The notes under the pieces are model-generated. The model was not told where the DNA came from. It saw only the letters and a program-made list of their open reading frames with translations, and did no database searches. This document shows positions 53,405 to 62,873 of a stretch of 64,000 bases of DNA, piece after piece; within the stretch, counting starts at the first letter, position 1; the number at the start of each line of letters is the position of its first letter. Both the position numbers and the translations under genes were made by a program. This DNA is from Chitinimonas koreensis (GTDB lineage Bacteria; Pseudomonadota; Gammaproteobacteria; Burkholderiales; Chitinimonadaceae), in NCBI RefSeq assembly GCF_014353015.1, contig NZ_CP060704.1:5543001-5607000 (forward strand), in the 5' to 3' direction.

Positions 53405-56044
53405 TCAGCTCGCTTTCGGGGCTTGGGGTTGGGCCAGAGGCTGAAGGTCGGACTCGATGGTGCGCATCAAGGTGGCGAGGCTGCCGCTGCTGTCCACGAC
53501 GTCCTCGCGGGTGCGCTTGCCGGTTGCGTCGAGCGTGTAGGCGATGCGATTGCCCAGCGTGTCGCGGATGGCGATCAGCCGGTGGGCGTCGTCGTAGTCG
53601 TAGTTCACCGTCCGGTCGGGCGTCACGACGCTGGTCAGCAGGCCGGTGGCCGCGTAGACGTAGCGCGTCTGCAGGGCGCCGACGCTGCGGCTGGTCAGCC
53701 GGCCGCGCAGGTCGTAGGCCAGGGCGATGATCGTGCCGTCGGGCTGCGTGATGCTCAGCGGCCGGCCTTCGGCGTCGTAGGCGGTGTACTGGGTCACCAG
53801 TCCGGCCGGATCGGTCACCGTCGTGAGCTTGCCCTGAGTGTCATAGGCATAGCGGGTCGTGCGGTTGGTCGGCGCGGTTTCCTCGACCAGCTGGCCCAGC
53901 GCGTTGTAGGCGTAGGTCCAGGTGCTCGCCGCACCGACCGGCGCCGCGTCGAAGCCCTGGCTGCCGCTGGCGTCGGCGGTGGGCTGGACCGTGTATTTGA
54001 CGGTACGGCCCAAGGGGTCGAGTTCGTAGGTTTCGAGCTGGAACGGCGAAGCCTGCGCGACCGGCAGGCGGAACGCCGGCGACCAGCGCGTGCTGATGGT
54101 CTGTGCGTCCGGCGTGCCTTCGGCGACGGTCCGGCTGATCTCGAGGTTGCGCACCGGGTCGTAGCGGTAGCTGGTGACCATGCCGTTGAAATCGGTGTAG
54201 CGGACGCGCTTGTTCTTGGCGTCGTAACTCTGCGTGCGCTGGCTCGCGGGCGTGGTGGCGGTGGCCGGCAGCACTTCGCCGACCGCCTGGGTGGTGCCCA
54301 GCGCGGTGGACATCGCATAGCTGCGCTGCACGCGGTAGGGATCGGTCACCGTGACGGTGCTGACTTCGCCCTGGCCGTCGACCGCGTAGCTCAGGTCGTG
54401 GCGGTCGACCTCGCCGGCGTTCCACATCGCGATGGTGCGGCCCGTTTGCGGGTCGTAGCGCCACGAGGCGAACACGACGTTGCGCTCGTCGATCAGGTCG
54501 GTCAGGTAGGCCGGCCGGCCCATGATCGGCGTCTCGGTCTGAAATTCGTAGCGGTACTGGCGCTGGCTGCCGTCGGCGTAGGTCACCGAGGCCAGGTTGT
54601 ACGCGCCGGACACGCCAGCCGCATAGCCGAAGCGGATCGTTTGGCCGCCCGGCGTGACGAGCTGCTGGATCCAGTCGCCGTCGTACTGGATCGTGAGCGA
54701 ACGCTGGAAGCTGTCGGTGACCTGCGTGATGCGGTTCTGCGCGTCGGTGGCGAAGGTCAGCGTCGTGCCGTTGCGGAAGGTCTGGCTCACGGGGGCGAGC
54801 TGGAGGTTGAAGCGGATGACCGATTCGTCCCACGAGGTGAACAGCCAGCCGTCGCTGGACTGGGTCAGCCGGGGCGCGGAATCGTCGTCGCCACGCCAGA
54901 GCCGATTGGCGTAGAAGCCGCTCGGTGCCGGAATGACGCAACCCAGCCGGTCGACCTGCAGGCTACCGCCCGGGCAGCGTGCATAGCGGACGTGGTGCTC
55001 CATGTCGCCCGCGGTGCAGCTGGCGAACTGGCCGATGAGCGAAGCCGGGGTCCAGTCCGGTGGGCTCGATTGATACCAAAGGTGGTGGTACAGGCCCGGC
55101 GTGCCATGGGATTGGCAGACCTCGAAGTCGTTGATGATCCGACCCCACGCGTCGCGCCAATAGCCGCGATCACCTGGTTCGACCACCGGCGGAACGTGCA
55201 CGAGCGGATTGACGGCGTCGTCCTTGGGCGTGCCGTCCACCAGCGCGAACGTGATGACCTTCGCACCAATCTTGACGGCCATTCTCGGCACGCCCTGCTC
55301 GTCGCGCTGAGGCACCAAGCGGATGTCGTAGGTGTGCGTCCAGCCGGTCGATTCCCAATTGCCGCCGGCAGGCGAGGCGCCGAGGCTGACACGCAGGTTG
55401 TCGTAGTGCCGCTCGAAGCGCAGCGGCGACGGGGCGACGCCCGGATAGTCCACTTCGTCGACCAGCGTTCGGCCGCGATCGAGGCCGACCGGGTCGCCGA
55501 CCGCCATGGGGATGCCGCAGGCGTCGTTGCACGATGCCTTGTCGGGTACCGCTTTGTCCTGCGTGTGCTTGGGCAACGGCGGCGGGGCGTCGCAACTGGC
55601 ACTGTTGCCCTCGCAGCACATCACCGATTGGCCTTCCATGCGGGGTGTATAGCCATAGGCACACACGGCCCGGATGTTCAGGTTGAAGGCATGAATGCAG
55701 GTGCCGGTCGGCGTGCCGCGCCAGGATGGACTGGTGGCGGTGCCATCGAAATCCCAGCGCCACATGCTGCCGTCGCAGTAATACTGCGGTGCACCGTTAT
55801 AGCGGCGATAGGTTGCGTCGAAACTGGCTTTGGCCTGGGCCAGGCTCGAATGCATGCCGTTTGCTTCGTACAAGGCGTAGCCGGAGGCGGAAAAGGTCGG
55901 CAACGATGACAAGGCGAAAATAAGCAACGCCAAAGGCAGCGGTATTTTCGATCGTATTAGCGGGCGTAGATTGAATCGCCCGGCATGCAGACACGCACGC
56001 AGAGCGAGCACCATGCGCGCAAAGGCGCTGGAATAGGAGTGCAT
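53405..56044 (-). CDS. Rhs2 N-terminal half: exported DUF6531/YD-repeat protein
   Basis: 879 residues. A hydrophobic signal segment (IPLPLALLIFALSSLPTFSA) is preceded by a basic stretch. A cysteine-containing region (YYCDGSMWRWDFDG, SVMCCEGNSASC) and a DUF6531-like domain (PMAVGDPVGLDRGRTLVDEV) follow, then YD repeats to ...IAYTLDATGKRTREDVVD. It ends naturally before the RHS core. The next ORF, with its own signal peptide, starts 2 bp after its stop. Together they equal one full-length Rhs, so the cocoon is apparently assembled from two exported chains. Confidence 0.85.
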   Translation of the reverse strand: MHSYSSAFARMVLALRACLHAGRFNLRPLIRSKIPLPLALLIFALSSLPTFSASGYALYEANGMHSSLAQAKASFDATYRRYNGAPQYYCDGSMWRWDFDGTATSPSWRGTPTGTCIHAFNLNIRAVCAYGYTPRMEGQSVMCCEGNSASCDAPPPLPKHTQDKAVPDKASCNDACGIPMAVGDPVGLDRGRTLVDEVDYPGVAPSPLRFERHYDNLRVSLGASPAGGNWESTGWTHTYDIRLVPQRDEQGVPRMAVKIGAKVITFALVDGTPKDDAVNPLVHVPPVVEPGDRGYWRDAWGRIINDFEVCQSHGTPGLYHHLWYQSSPPDWTPASLIGQFASCTAGDMEHHVRYARCPGGSLQVDRLGCVIPAPSGFYANRLWRGDDDSAPRLTQSSDGWLFTSWDESVIRFNLQLAPVSQTFRNGTTLTFATDAQNRITQVTDSFQRSLTIQYDGDWIQQLVTPGGQTIRFGYAAGVSGAYNLASVTYADGSQRQYRYEFQTETPIMGRPAYLTDLIDERNVVFASWRYDPQTGRTIAMWNAGEVDRHDLSYAVDGQGEVSTVTVTDPYRVQRSYAMSTALGTTQAVGEVLPATATTPASQRTQSYDAKNKRVRYTDFNGMVTSYRYDPVRNLEISRTVAEGTPDAQTISTRWSPAFRLPVAQASPFQLETYELDPLGRTVKYTVQPTADASGSQGFDAAPVGAASTWTYAYNALGQLVEETAPTNRTTRYAYDTQGKLTTVTDPAGLVTQYTAYDAEGRPLSITQPDGTIIALAYDLRGRLTSRSVGALQTRYVYAATGLLTSVVTPDRTVNYDYDDAHRLIAIRDTLGNRIAYTLDATGKRTREDVVDSSGSLATLMRTIESDLQPLAQPQAPKAS

Positions 56045-56399
56045 CGCAGATTTCCCCTCGAAGGGATTTGATTTTATCGGGCAAGAAGGCCCAGCTATGA
56101 GCCCAACCAGGACGAGGTCGTGTCTTCGGCGAGGAAAACGTACTGGAGTTGGGCGGCGAGAATATATAGTACTCTCGCGACCGTAGCATCCCCCATTTGG
56201 ATGAATGGGTTAACCGCTGGTCTCCAGGAAATATACCATTAGTTATACCCGCGATGTACGTGAAGTGATCGCCGTCCGTCGTGACCCAGCGGGCGCGGCA
56301 TGCAGGAACTGGCTCCGTGGTATGGGCGCGTAGTTGTTAAGCACGCGCGTGAGGCAAACACAATTCTCCAGTATCGGGAGGCAGCGAGGCCTGCTACCT

Positions 56400-56728
56400 T
56401 CACCGACATTGGTTTGCCACCATCTGATCAACTTTGCCCGCGATGTCCATGAACGTGAGTGCGTCGTCCGGCTGCTCCACCTCGATGATTAGCAACTGTA
56501 CCTCGCCGGTACAGCCTGCATTGGCACTGAAAAACTTCATCGCCCACCGCTCCGGTCGAATCTCCACGTAGAAGTCCTCCCTCCAGGAGAGGAAATCCCA
56601 ACAGCATCGAATGGCGACAGGTCGACGAGCGGGAGAGCGGCATGTTTGATGCGTGTGACGATTTGCACGGAATATCTCCCCACCAAATCAATGCAATTAG
56701 CATATGCCAACGCGGGCATTGCTTGCAT
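56400..56728 (-). pseudogene. Small cytosolic protein, frameshifted (about 109 residues if restored)
   Basis: From ATG 56728: MPALAYANCIDLVGRYSVQI, then HAALPLVDLSPFDAVGISSP and GG. The adjacent frame continues EDFYVEIRPERWAMKFFSAN, VQLLIIEVEQPDDALTFMDI and ends at 56400. One extra base in the CCC run at 56579-56581 gives ...SPGGEDFYVEIRPERW. Amphipathic and acidic, it resembles small immunity-type proteins near Rhs loci; no family recognised. It lies upstream of the Rhs2 pair on the same strand. Confidence 0.5.
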
Positions 56729-56813
56729 ACGTGCCCGACGGATGCCGCCGTCCGTCCCCACTGCCCTGAGATTTGCTTGACCAATACCACTTGGCATTGA
56801 GTCACGGAGAGTC

Positions 56814-56847
56814 AGGGAAGGCTATACCAGCTGGTATAGCCTTCCCT
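56814..56847. promoter_or_regulatory. Perfect 34-bp palindrome upstream of the antiporter gene
   Basis: AGGGAAGGCTATACC with centre AGCT and its exact complement; no T-tract follows. It lies about 175 bp before the ybaL-type start and just after the small gene's 5' side. It could be a dimeric regulator site, a bidirectional terminator or a leader hairpin. Confidence 0.5.
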
Positions 56848-57021
56848 GCGCCTTGTGTATCAAAGGCGCGTCGACCCCAAATAACGCCACGATCTCGTCT
56901 TGAGGTGATGAGATGGCTTCAAGATCTCGGCGTGCCCATTCCGACGCTGTTCCTCAGATGCCGGCAGCAGCGCACGCCTAGCCTGTTTTCGTCTTCACTA
57001 GCGCAAGTCAAAGACCACGAT

Positions 57022-58752
57022 ATGGATCACAACATTTCGCTTATCAGTACGCTCGCCGCCGGCTTCGGCATGGCTCTGATCCTCGGCTTTCTGGCTGAGC
57101 GGATCAGGATGCCGGCACTGGTGGGTTACCTCGTGGCCGGCATCGTCATCGGACCTGCGACGCCCGGTTTCGTGGCCGATGTGCACCTGGCTTCTCAGCT
57201 GTCGGAGATCGGCGTCATGTTGCTGATGTTTGGCGTCGGCTTGCACTTTTCGCTCGATGATCTGATGGCGGTGAAGCGGATCGCCGTCCCAGGCGCGGTG
57301 GTGCAAATGGGACTGGCCACGTTGCTGGGCATGGCGGTGGCGTGGGGGTGGGGCTGGAGTTGGGGCAGTGGACTGATCTTCGGTCTGTCGCTGTCATGCG
57401 CCAGCACCGTTGTGCTGCTCAAAGCCCTGGAAAGCCGTGGCGTAATCGAAAGCATGAACGGTCGCATCGCCGTGGGCTGGCTGGTCGTCGAAGACCTCGC
57501 CACGGTGTTGGTCCTGGTCTTGCTGCCGCCCCTCGCGGGCGTCCTGGGCGGTTCGGCGGCCACGGATGCAGCGACAGCCACGCCCCTGTGGATCACCATC
57601 GGGCAAACGCTGCTGCAGGTCGCAGCCTTTCTGGCCTTGATGCTTGTCGTCGGTCGGCGAGTAATGCCCTGGATGCTGTGGCAGGTCTCGCGCACCGGCT
57701 CGCGCGAGCTGTTCACGCTGTCGGTCATCGCCACCGCCATTGGCATTGCCTACGGAGCGGCCCAACTGTTCAGCGTCTCTTTCGCTCTGGGAGCCTTCTT
57801 CGCCGGCATGGTCATGCGCGAGTCGGAATTCAGCCATCGCGCGGCGGAAGAGTCTTTGCCACTACGCGATGCGTTTTCCGTGCTCTTCTTCGTGGCGGTG
57901 GGCATGCTGTTCGATCCGGCCATTTTGCTGGACAAACCATGGCATGTGCTGTGCGTGCTGGCGATCATCATTTTCGGCAAGTCCATCGCAGCGTCGGCCC
58001 TCGTGCTGGCTTTCCGATATCCACTCAATACCGCGCTCACCGTTTCCGCCAGTCTTGCCCAGATCGGCGAATTTTCGTTCATTCTGGCCGGTCTGGGCCT
58101 TTCGTTGGGTTTGCTGCCTGTCGAAGGCATGAGCCTTGTACTAGCAGGCGCGCTCATCTCCATCGCCCTGAATCCCCTGCTGTTCGCCGCAGTGGAGCCC
58201 GCGCGGAAATGGATTCTCCAGCACTCCGACTTGGCGAGCAGCCTGGACCGGCGACTCGATCCCTATGCGGAATTGCCTATGAGCATCGAGCGCAAATACC
58301 TGGAAGGGCAGGTCGTGCTGGTCGGCTATGGCCGAGTAGGCCAGCGGATCGCTAACGCGCTGGAGGCACGTGGCATCCCTTATGTGGTGGCCGAACAGAA
58401 TCGCGAAGTGGTGGAGAAGATGCGCAAGCAAGGGATCGCTGCAGTTTCAGGTAACGCAGCTGATCCCGCGGTACTGATCCAGGCCCATATCGCGGAAGCG
58501 GCCATGCTCGTGGTGGCAACCCCCGATCCGCTGAATGTCCGGCAGATGGCGGACACGGCGCGCGCACTCAATCCGGATATCGAGGTCGTCTTGCGCACCC
58601 ACGGCGAAGACGAGTCGCTGATGTTGCGCAAGGACGGCATCGGCACCGTCTTCTTCGGCGAGGAAGAACTGGCCAAGGGAATGGCCGGGCACGTGTTACA
58701 GCGCTTCGCCCCGCAGCCGGACAACCACTCCAGGGGGCATGCTCAAAACTGA
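57022..58752 (+). CDS. ybaL: YbaL-type CPA2 cation:proton antiporter with RCK domain
   Basis: 576 residues from ATG 57022, starting MDHNISLISTLAAGFGMALI. About 12 membrane helices form the CPA2 Na+/H+ exchanger domain (LVGYLVAGIVIGPATPGF, LMFGVGLHFSLDDLMAVKRI, SFALGAFFAGMVMRESEF). A C-terminal TrkA-N/RCK domain begins VVLVGYGRVGQRIANAL near residue 430 and continues to LRTHGEDESLMLRKDG. It probably exchanges K+ (or Na+) for protons under nucleotide control. It is one of the few plus-strand genes and may be chromosomal rather than ICE cargo. The frame is open upstream, but homologues start here. Confidence 0.88.
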   Translation: MDHNISLISTLAAGFGMALILGFLAERIRMPALVGYLVAGIVIGPATPGFVADVHLASQLSEIGVMLLMFGVGLHFSLDDLMAVKRIAVPGAVVQMGLATLLGMAVAWGWGWSWGSGLIFGLSLSCASTVVLLKALESRGVIESMNGRIAVGWLVVEDLATVLVLVLLPPLAGVLGGSAATDAATATPLWITIGQTLLQVAAFLALMLVVGRRVMPWMLWQVSRTGSRELFTLSVIATAIGIAYGAAQLFSVSFALGAFFAGMVMRESEFSHRAAEESLPLRDAFSVLFFVAVGMLFDPAILLDKPWHVLCVLAIIIFGKSIAASALVLAFRYPLNTALTVSASLAQIGEFSFILAGLGLSLGLLPVEGMSLVLAGALISIALNPLLFAAVEPARKWILQHSDLASSLDRRLDPYAELPMSIERKYLEGQVVLVGYGRVGQRIANALEARGIPYVVAEQNREVVEKMRKQGIAAVSGNAADPAVLIQAHIAEAAMLVVATPDPLNVRQMADTARALNPDIEVVLRTHGEDESLMLRKDGIGTVFFGEEELAKGMAGHVLQRFAPQPDNHSRGHAQN

Positions 58753-58872
58753 AGCTGCCCGACAGAGCCTCCCCGTCCACCGGCCCAGGAGCAAGGCTTC
58801 GACCACCTCACAGAGATCGATCTTCCAACAAAGCAGGTGTGATGGTGAAATCGCAGTAGCGATGCGCGCGAT

Positions 58873-59805
58873 CTAGGCAATGTCCGCAAGTTCAATATCC
58901 AAAGGCCGGATCTTTAGTTTGCCAATTGGCTCGAACTTAACAATCTTTCGGCCCGCTCGAACAGCGTTATGAATTGCCGCCTCTGGCGCTACGGCCTCAT
59001 CCCACCAGCCGACTATCCGTTCAATATGCGGAAGCGGAGCAACCGATAGCCAGTCCAGCGGTGGTACATCCTTTCCTGAAAAATGCAGCCACCGAAGACC
59101 CTGCAGTTCTGCGAACGTCGTGACATCTGCCTCCTGACTGACAAATAACAAACGCAGACGGCATATAGCCTCAATTGATCGAAGCGCAGAAAAATCGACC
59201 AGCTTGCGGGCGCTTTCAATATCCAGAACAGAGACCGGGCAATCCTCGATCCCATCCAGCGATTCGAGCTGTTTCGCATCCGTGATGCGTAACTCGCTGA
59301 GTGCGCTAAGCGCACTCAGCCCTTTCAGGGACGTCGCAGTGGTGTTTGCCAGCCAAAGCGACGAAATTGAACTGTTCTCGGGAAAGCTGGACAGCGCGTC
59401 GCCAGGCACTGCATGGAGCGTGACGCTTTGCAGTGCTGAGGACGAGAGCAATGTCTTTACTTCTGGCTGCCATAAGCCACTAAAAGATTCGAGCTTGCGC
59501 AACGCGGCAACGTCTAGCCCTGCCTTGACACGGGACACAAGCGTCAATCGCTTCATCCCGCGAAATACTTCAAGGCCATTCGCAGCCTTGATCTGCCCGT
59601 TTTTGATGGAGCCTGCAATTTTCAGATGAACAACATCATCTACCAGTCCATCGAATACAGATAGATCGGACCAATCCTCCGCAAGCTCCATGAATCGCGG
59701 CCGATGTGTCAGCAGCAGTTGGCGCACCTCATCGGACCAGCCGCCGCTGAGATAGGCTTTTTCGGGCGTTACTCTATAGATGCGCTCCACCGTCGGTCCT
59801 ATCAT
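58873..59805 (-). CDS. Leucine-rich-repeat protein, probable immunity to Rhs3
   Basis: 310 residues with irregular LRRs: SVTLHAVPGDALSSFPENSS, LWLANTTATSLKGLSALSAL, LRITDAKQLESLDGIEDCPV and LDIESARKLVDFSALRSIEA. No signal peptide, so cytosolic. Its ATG overlaps the Rhs3 stop (ATGA), the tightest coupling possible, which argues that it is the cognate immunity protein for the GIY-YIG-like tip. LRR proteins as immunity partners are uncommon. The role is inferred from position. Confidence 0.72.
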   Translation of the reverse strand: MIGPTVERIYRVTPEKAYLSGGWSDEVRQLLLTHRPRFMELAEDWSDLSVFDGLVDDVVHLKIAGSIKNGQIKAANGLEVFRGMKRLTLVSRVKAGLDVAALRKLESFSGLWQPEVKTLLSSSALQSVTLHAVPGDALSSFPENSSISSLWLANTTATSLKGLSALSALSELRITDAKQLESLDGIEDCPVSVLDIESARKLVDFSALRSIEAICRLRLLFVSQEADVTTFAELQGLRWLHFSGKDVPPLDWLSVAPLPHIERIVGWWDEAVAPEAAIHNAVRAGRKIVKFEPIGKLKIRPLDIELADIA

Positions 59806-62747
59806 TTGCAGATGTCGATACTAGCCAATCGCTGCCGCAGTGCAGCCTTGGATGGGCGCTTCTCACTCAGCGGGCGGATCTTGTTTGCCACGGCATCCTT
59901 GGGGTCGTCTTCACCGACGAGCAAGTCGTAGATGAGCTGCTCGAACAATTGAACATCATCCTTGTCGCCCACGACTTTGAACTTCGCAATGATAGTGCCG
60001 ACGATGCGCGCGCGTCCCCTGGCGTGTTCGCGCAGGCGGTCGTCGATGTCGTTCTTTGTTCTCCCGACATAGGGCTTTCCGTCCGCAAGTTCATCGATGA
60101 AAACGTAGACGCCCTGCGTAATGGTTTCCTCGACGATGTTCTCGACGACCATGCATCCAGTCTTTTTGAACACCACGCGGAAGTTGCCCGCGCTCGATAG
60201 CGCCTGTCGCGCCGCAGTGTTGAGCGTTTGACCCAGCTCCTGCAGGGTCATGTGCCCGCTGGGATCGAGCTTGTTAATCGGATCGGCGTGGGCGTAGGCG
60301 TACTTGTGCAGCGACGGCGGGTCCATCGCGAACCCGGCGAAGCTGTCCATCGTCGGGAAGCGCCCCGTCGACGGGTCGTAGTAGCGGGCGCGCAGGTAGT
60401 AGAACGCCAGCGCCGGGTCGTACTGCTCGCCGCGATACAGGTGGGTGACGGTGGTCGTGCCCGTCCGTTCCAGCTCGTTGCCGAAGGCGTCGAACGTGAA
60501 GGTGTCGGTGACCGCGCCGGCCGCATCGGTCAGCAGGCGCGTCGAGCCCATGCCGTCCGCAAGCAGATACTGGGTCACCTCGCCGCGCGTCTGCGCGATC
60601 GGGTCGTCGCCGAAGGTGTGGATCGCCGACAGCCGACGCGGTCCCGTGCCTTCCTGCGTGTGCTCCTCGATGACCTGCGCGTAGTCGCCGCTCTTGTCGA
60701 GCACGTAGTAGGTCGAGACCGTCGGGCCGCTGGCCGGATGGTAGGTCTGGCCGATGCGCAGTCCGTCGGCGTCGTACTGGTAGGCGTACCGCGCACCATT
60801 GGCCCGCATTTCGATCAGGCGGTCGGCGTCGTCGTACGCGTATTCGACGCGGCCATCGGGGCCATCCTGCGACAGCGTGTTGCCGTTCGCGTCGTAGGTG
60901 TACCGCGTGGTGTAGCCGCCGGTCGTTTCGCTGAGCAGCCGATCGTTCGCGTCGTAGTCGTACGTCGTCGTGATGGCCACGCCCCGCACGGTGACCGTCT
61001 CGGTCTTGCGGTTGCCGACCTTGTCGTAGGTCCAGGCCAGCGTCCGGTTGCGGGTCGTGTCGCGGGCCTCGACGGCTTCACCGATCAGTCGATCGTGATC
61101 GTCGTAGCTGTAGGTGACCGTCCTTGCGATCCCCGACGCATCGCGTTCCTGCGCGGTCCGGCGCTTGCCTGCCGGCGTGAGCGCATAGCTGACGCCGAAC
61201 AGCAGCTCGCCCGTGGCCGTCTGGTGCGTGAGGCTGACCAGCCGGTTCTGCACGTCATAGCCATAGTCCGTGCGGACGCCGTTCGGCCGCACGATCGCTG
61301 TCCGATTGCCGACCCCGTCGTAGGCGTAGCGCGTCGTCCCGCGATCGTCAGTGACCGCAGCCAGCCGGTTCATGTCGTCGTACTCGAACCGCAGGCGCTG
61401 GAACGCCGAGATCAGCTCGACGCGATTTCCCGCCTCGTCGTACGCGTACGCGATCGATTCGCCATGCGGATACTCGACGCCGAGCACTTCGCCGCGCGGC
61501 CCGTAGCCGATCGTGGTCGTTCCGTTGCCGTCGGTGATCCGGGTCGGCTTGGTATCGCCGCGCAGGTACTCGATCGTGACGTCGGGGCTGGTCGGATAGT
61601 CGATCGAGGTCTTGCGATCGACCGCGTCGTAGCCGTACCTCGTGATCGCGCCGTTGAAGTCCTGGCGGGCGATCAGGCGGCCGGCCAGGTCGTACTGCAT
61701 CACCTCGTCATCACCCGAGGGCAGCGTGCGCTTGACCGGCCGGTTGCCGTAGTCGTACTGCCAACGCGTGGATCTACCCTCGGCGTCGGTCTGCGTGATG
61801 AGGTTGCCGGCTTCGTCGAACTGGTAGCTGGTGGCGGCGACCGTTTCGCGGCCACTGGTCGATTGGATCAGCCGGCCGAGCGGGTCGTAGCGGAAGGTGA
61901 CGCGGCGGCCATCCTGATCGGTTCGCGCAGTCGGCCGGCGCACCGCGTCGTACTCGACCTTGATCGAACTGCCGTCCTGGAGCTTCGTCTCGATGATGTT
62001 GCCGACGCCGTCGGCGACGAATTCGACGCGGTGACCGTTCGGATCGACGGTCGCGATGCGGCGGCCACTCGTGTCGTACTCGTGGCGCGTCGTGTGGCTG
62101 AGCGGGTCGATGATCGTGACGACGCGGCCAGCAAGGTCATAACCGAAGTTGGTCCGCTTGCCGCGCTCATTGGTCTCGCCGACCGCCTGGCCGGCCCGAT
62201 CGTAGGTGGTGACCCGGCGCGGATTGTCGTCGTCGCTGGCTGGCGTGGCGTCGGGCAGTACGACCTGGGTGCGGCGGTTCGCCTTGTCGTAGACGAACGA
62301 GGTCCGCCGACCGGCGCGATCGGTCTTGGCGGTGATGTTGCCGTTGCCGTCGTACTCGGTCGTGGCGCTCGACCCGTCGGCATAGCGCACCTCCGATTCC
62401 AGGTCGCGGCGGTTGTAGACGCGCTCCACGCAGTGCGCCAGCGCGTCGCATTCCTTCACCGGCTTCTGCGTCGGGCTGTAGTCCGTGGTGCGGAAACTGC
62501 CGTCGGGGTAGTCGGTGCGGGTGATGTTGCCGTTGCGGTCGCGCGTGTAGCGCGTCGTCAGGTCGACGACCTGCGTGCCATCGGCGGCCGTGCTCTCCAC
62601 CGCGCCGGCTTTCGGCCCTTCCGCGACCGGGACGGCGTGCGGGCTGCGTGGCTGCGCCTCCGCCGCGAGCGTGGACAGAGGCATGAGCAGCGCGAAGGCA
62701 AGGGTCGCCATGCGCCCCAGGGCGCGCTGGCGTCGGTTCTGGTGCAT
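59802..62747 (-). CDS. Secreted Rhs protein with GIY-YIG-like nuclease tip (Rhs3)
   Basis: 981 residues from ATG 62747 (GGAG upstream; an ATG at 62783 is in frame). Signal peptide: LGRMATLAFALLMPLSTLAA. YD repeats (LTTRYTRDRNGNITRTDYPD onward) reach the core, YYLRARYYDPSTGRFPTMDS and HADPINKLDPSGHM. The C-terminal tip contains GVYVFIDELADGKPYVGRTK at about 880-900 and LFEQLIYDLLVG further on, matching GIY...YVGRT and the late Glu of GIY-YIG nucleases. It is probably a DNA- or RNA-cutting polymorphic toxin. Unlike Rhs1 and Rhs2 it is intact. Confidence 0.88.
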   Translation of the reverse strand: MHQNRRQRALGRMATLAFALLMPLSTLAAEAQPRSPHAVPVAEGPKAGAVESTAADGTQVVDLTTRYTRDRNGNITRTDYPDGSFRTTDYSPTQKPVKECDALAHCVERVYNRRDLESEVRYADGSSATTEYDGNGNITAKTDRAGRRTSFVYDKANRRTQVVLPDATPASDDDNPRRVTTYDRAGQAVGETNERGKRTNFGYDLAGRVVTIIDPLSHTTRHEYDTSGRRIATVDPNGHRVEFVADGVGNIIETKLQDGSSIKVEYDAVRRPTARTDQDGRRVTFRYDPLGRLIQSTSGRETVAATSYQFDEAGNLITQTDAEGRSTRWQYDYGNRPVKRTLPSGDDEVMQYDLAGRLIARQDFNGAITRYGYDAVDRKTSIDYPTSPDVTIEYLRGDTKPTRITDGNGTTTIGYGPRGEVLGVEYPHGESIAYAYDEAGNRVELISAFQRLRFEYDDMNRLAAVTDDRGTTRYAYDGVGNRTAIVRPNGVRTDYGYDVQNRLVSLTHQTATGELLFGVSYALTPAGKRRTAQERDASGIARTVTYSYDDHDRLIGEAVEARDTTRNRTLAWTYDKVGNRKTETVTVRGVAITTTYDYDANDRLLSETTGGYTTRYTYDANGNTLSQDGPDGRVEYAYDDADRLIEMRANGARYAYQYDADGLRIGQTYHPASGPTVSTYYVLDKSGDYAQVIEEHTQEGTGPRRLSAIHTFGDDPIAQTRGEVTQYLLADGMGSTRLLTDAAGAVTDTFTFDAFGNELERTGTTTVTHLYRGEQYDPALAFYYLRARYYDPSTGRFPTMDSFAGFAMDPPSLHKYAYAHADPINKLDPSGHMTLQELGQTLNTAARQALSSAGNFRVVFKKTGCMVVENIVEETITQGVYVFIDELADGKPYVGRTKNDIDDRLREHARGRARIVGTIIAKFKVVGDKDDVQLFEQLIYDLLVGEDDPKDAVANKIRPLSEKRPSKAALRQRLASIDICK

Positions 62748-62844
62748 CACGTCGGACTCCCCGTCGGTGGTGTCGGCCGCCATGCCGGCCGCATCGGTAT
62801 TGCTGTGTCGCGTCAGCGCGCGTTCTCGCAGCGCGAGCGCGCGC

Positions 62845-62873
62845 CCGGCCGAAGCCTTCCAGGCTTCGGCCGG
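62845..62873. promoter_or_regulatory. Hairpin in the Rhs3 leader
   Basis: CCGGCCGAAGCC / GGCTTCGGCCGG perfect 12-bp stem with a 5-nt loop, about 100 nt upstream of the Rhs3 start; no T-tract. Confidence 0.5.

Noticed and set aside
53309..55909. 866-codon plus-strand frame
   Set aside because: Antisense of the Rhs2 N-terminal half.
56773..57021. N-terminal extension of the antiporter to 56773
   Set aside because: The extra 83 residues lie over the 34-bp palindrome and have no membrane or family character; homologues start at MDHNIS-like residues.
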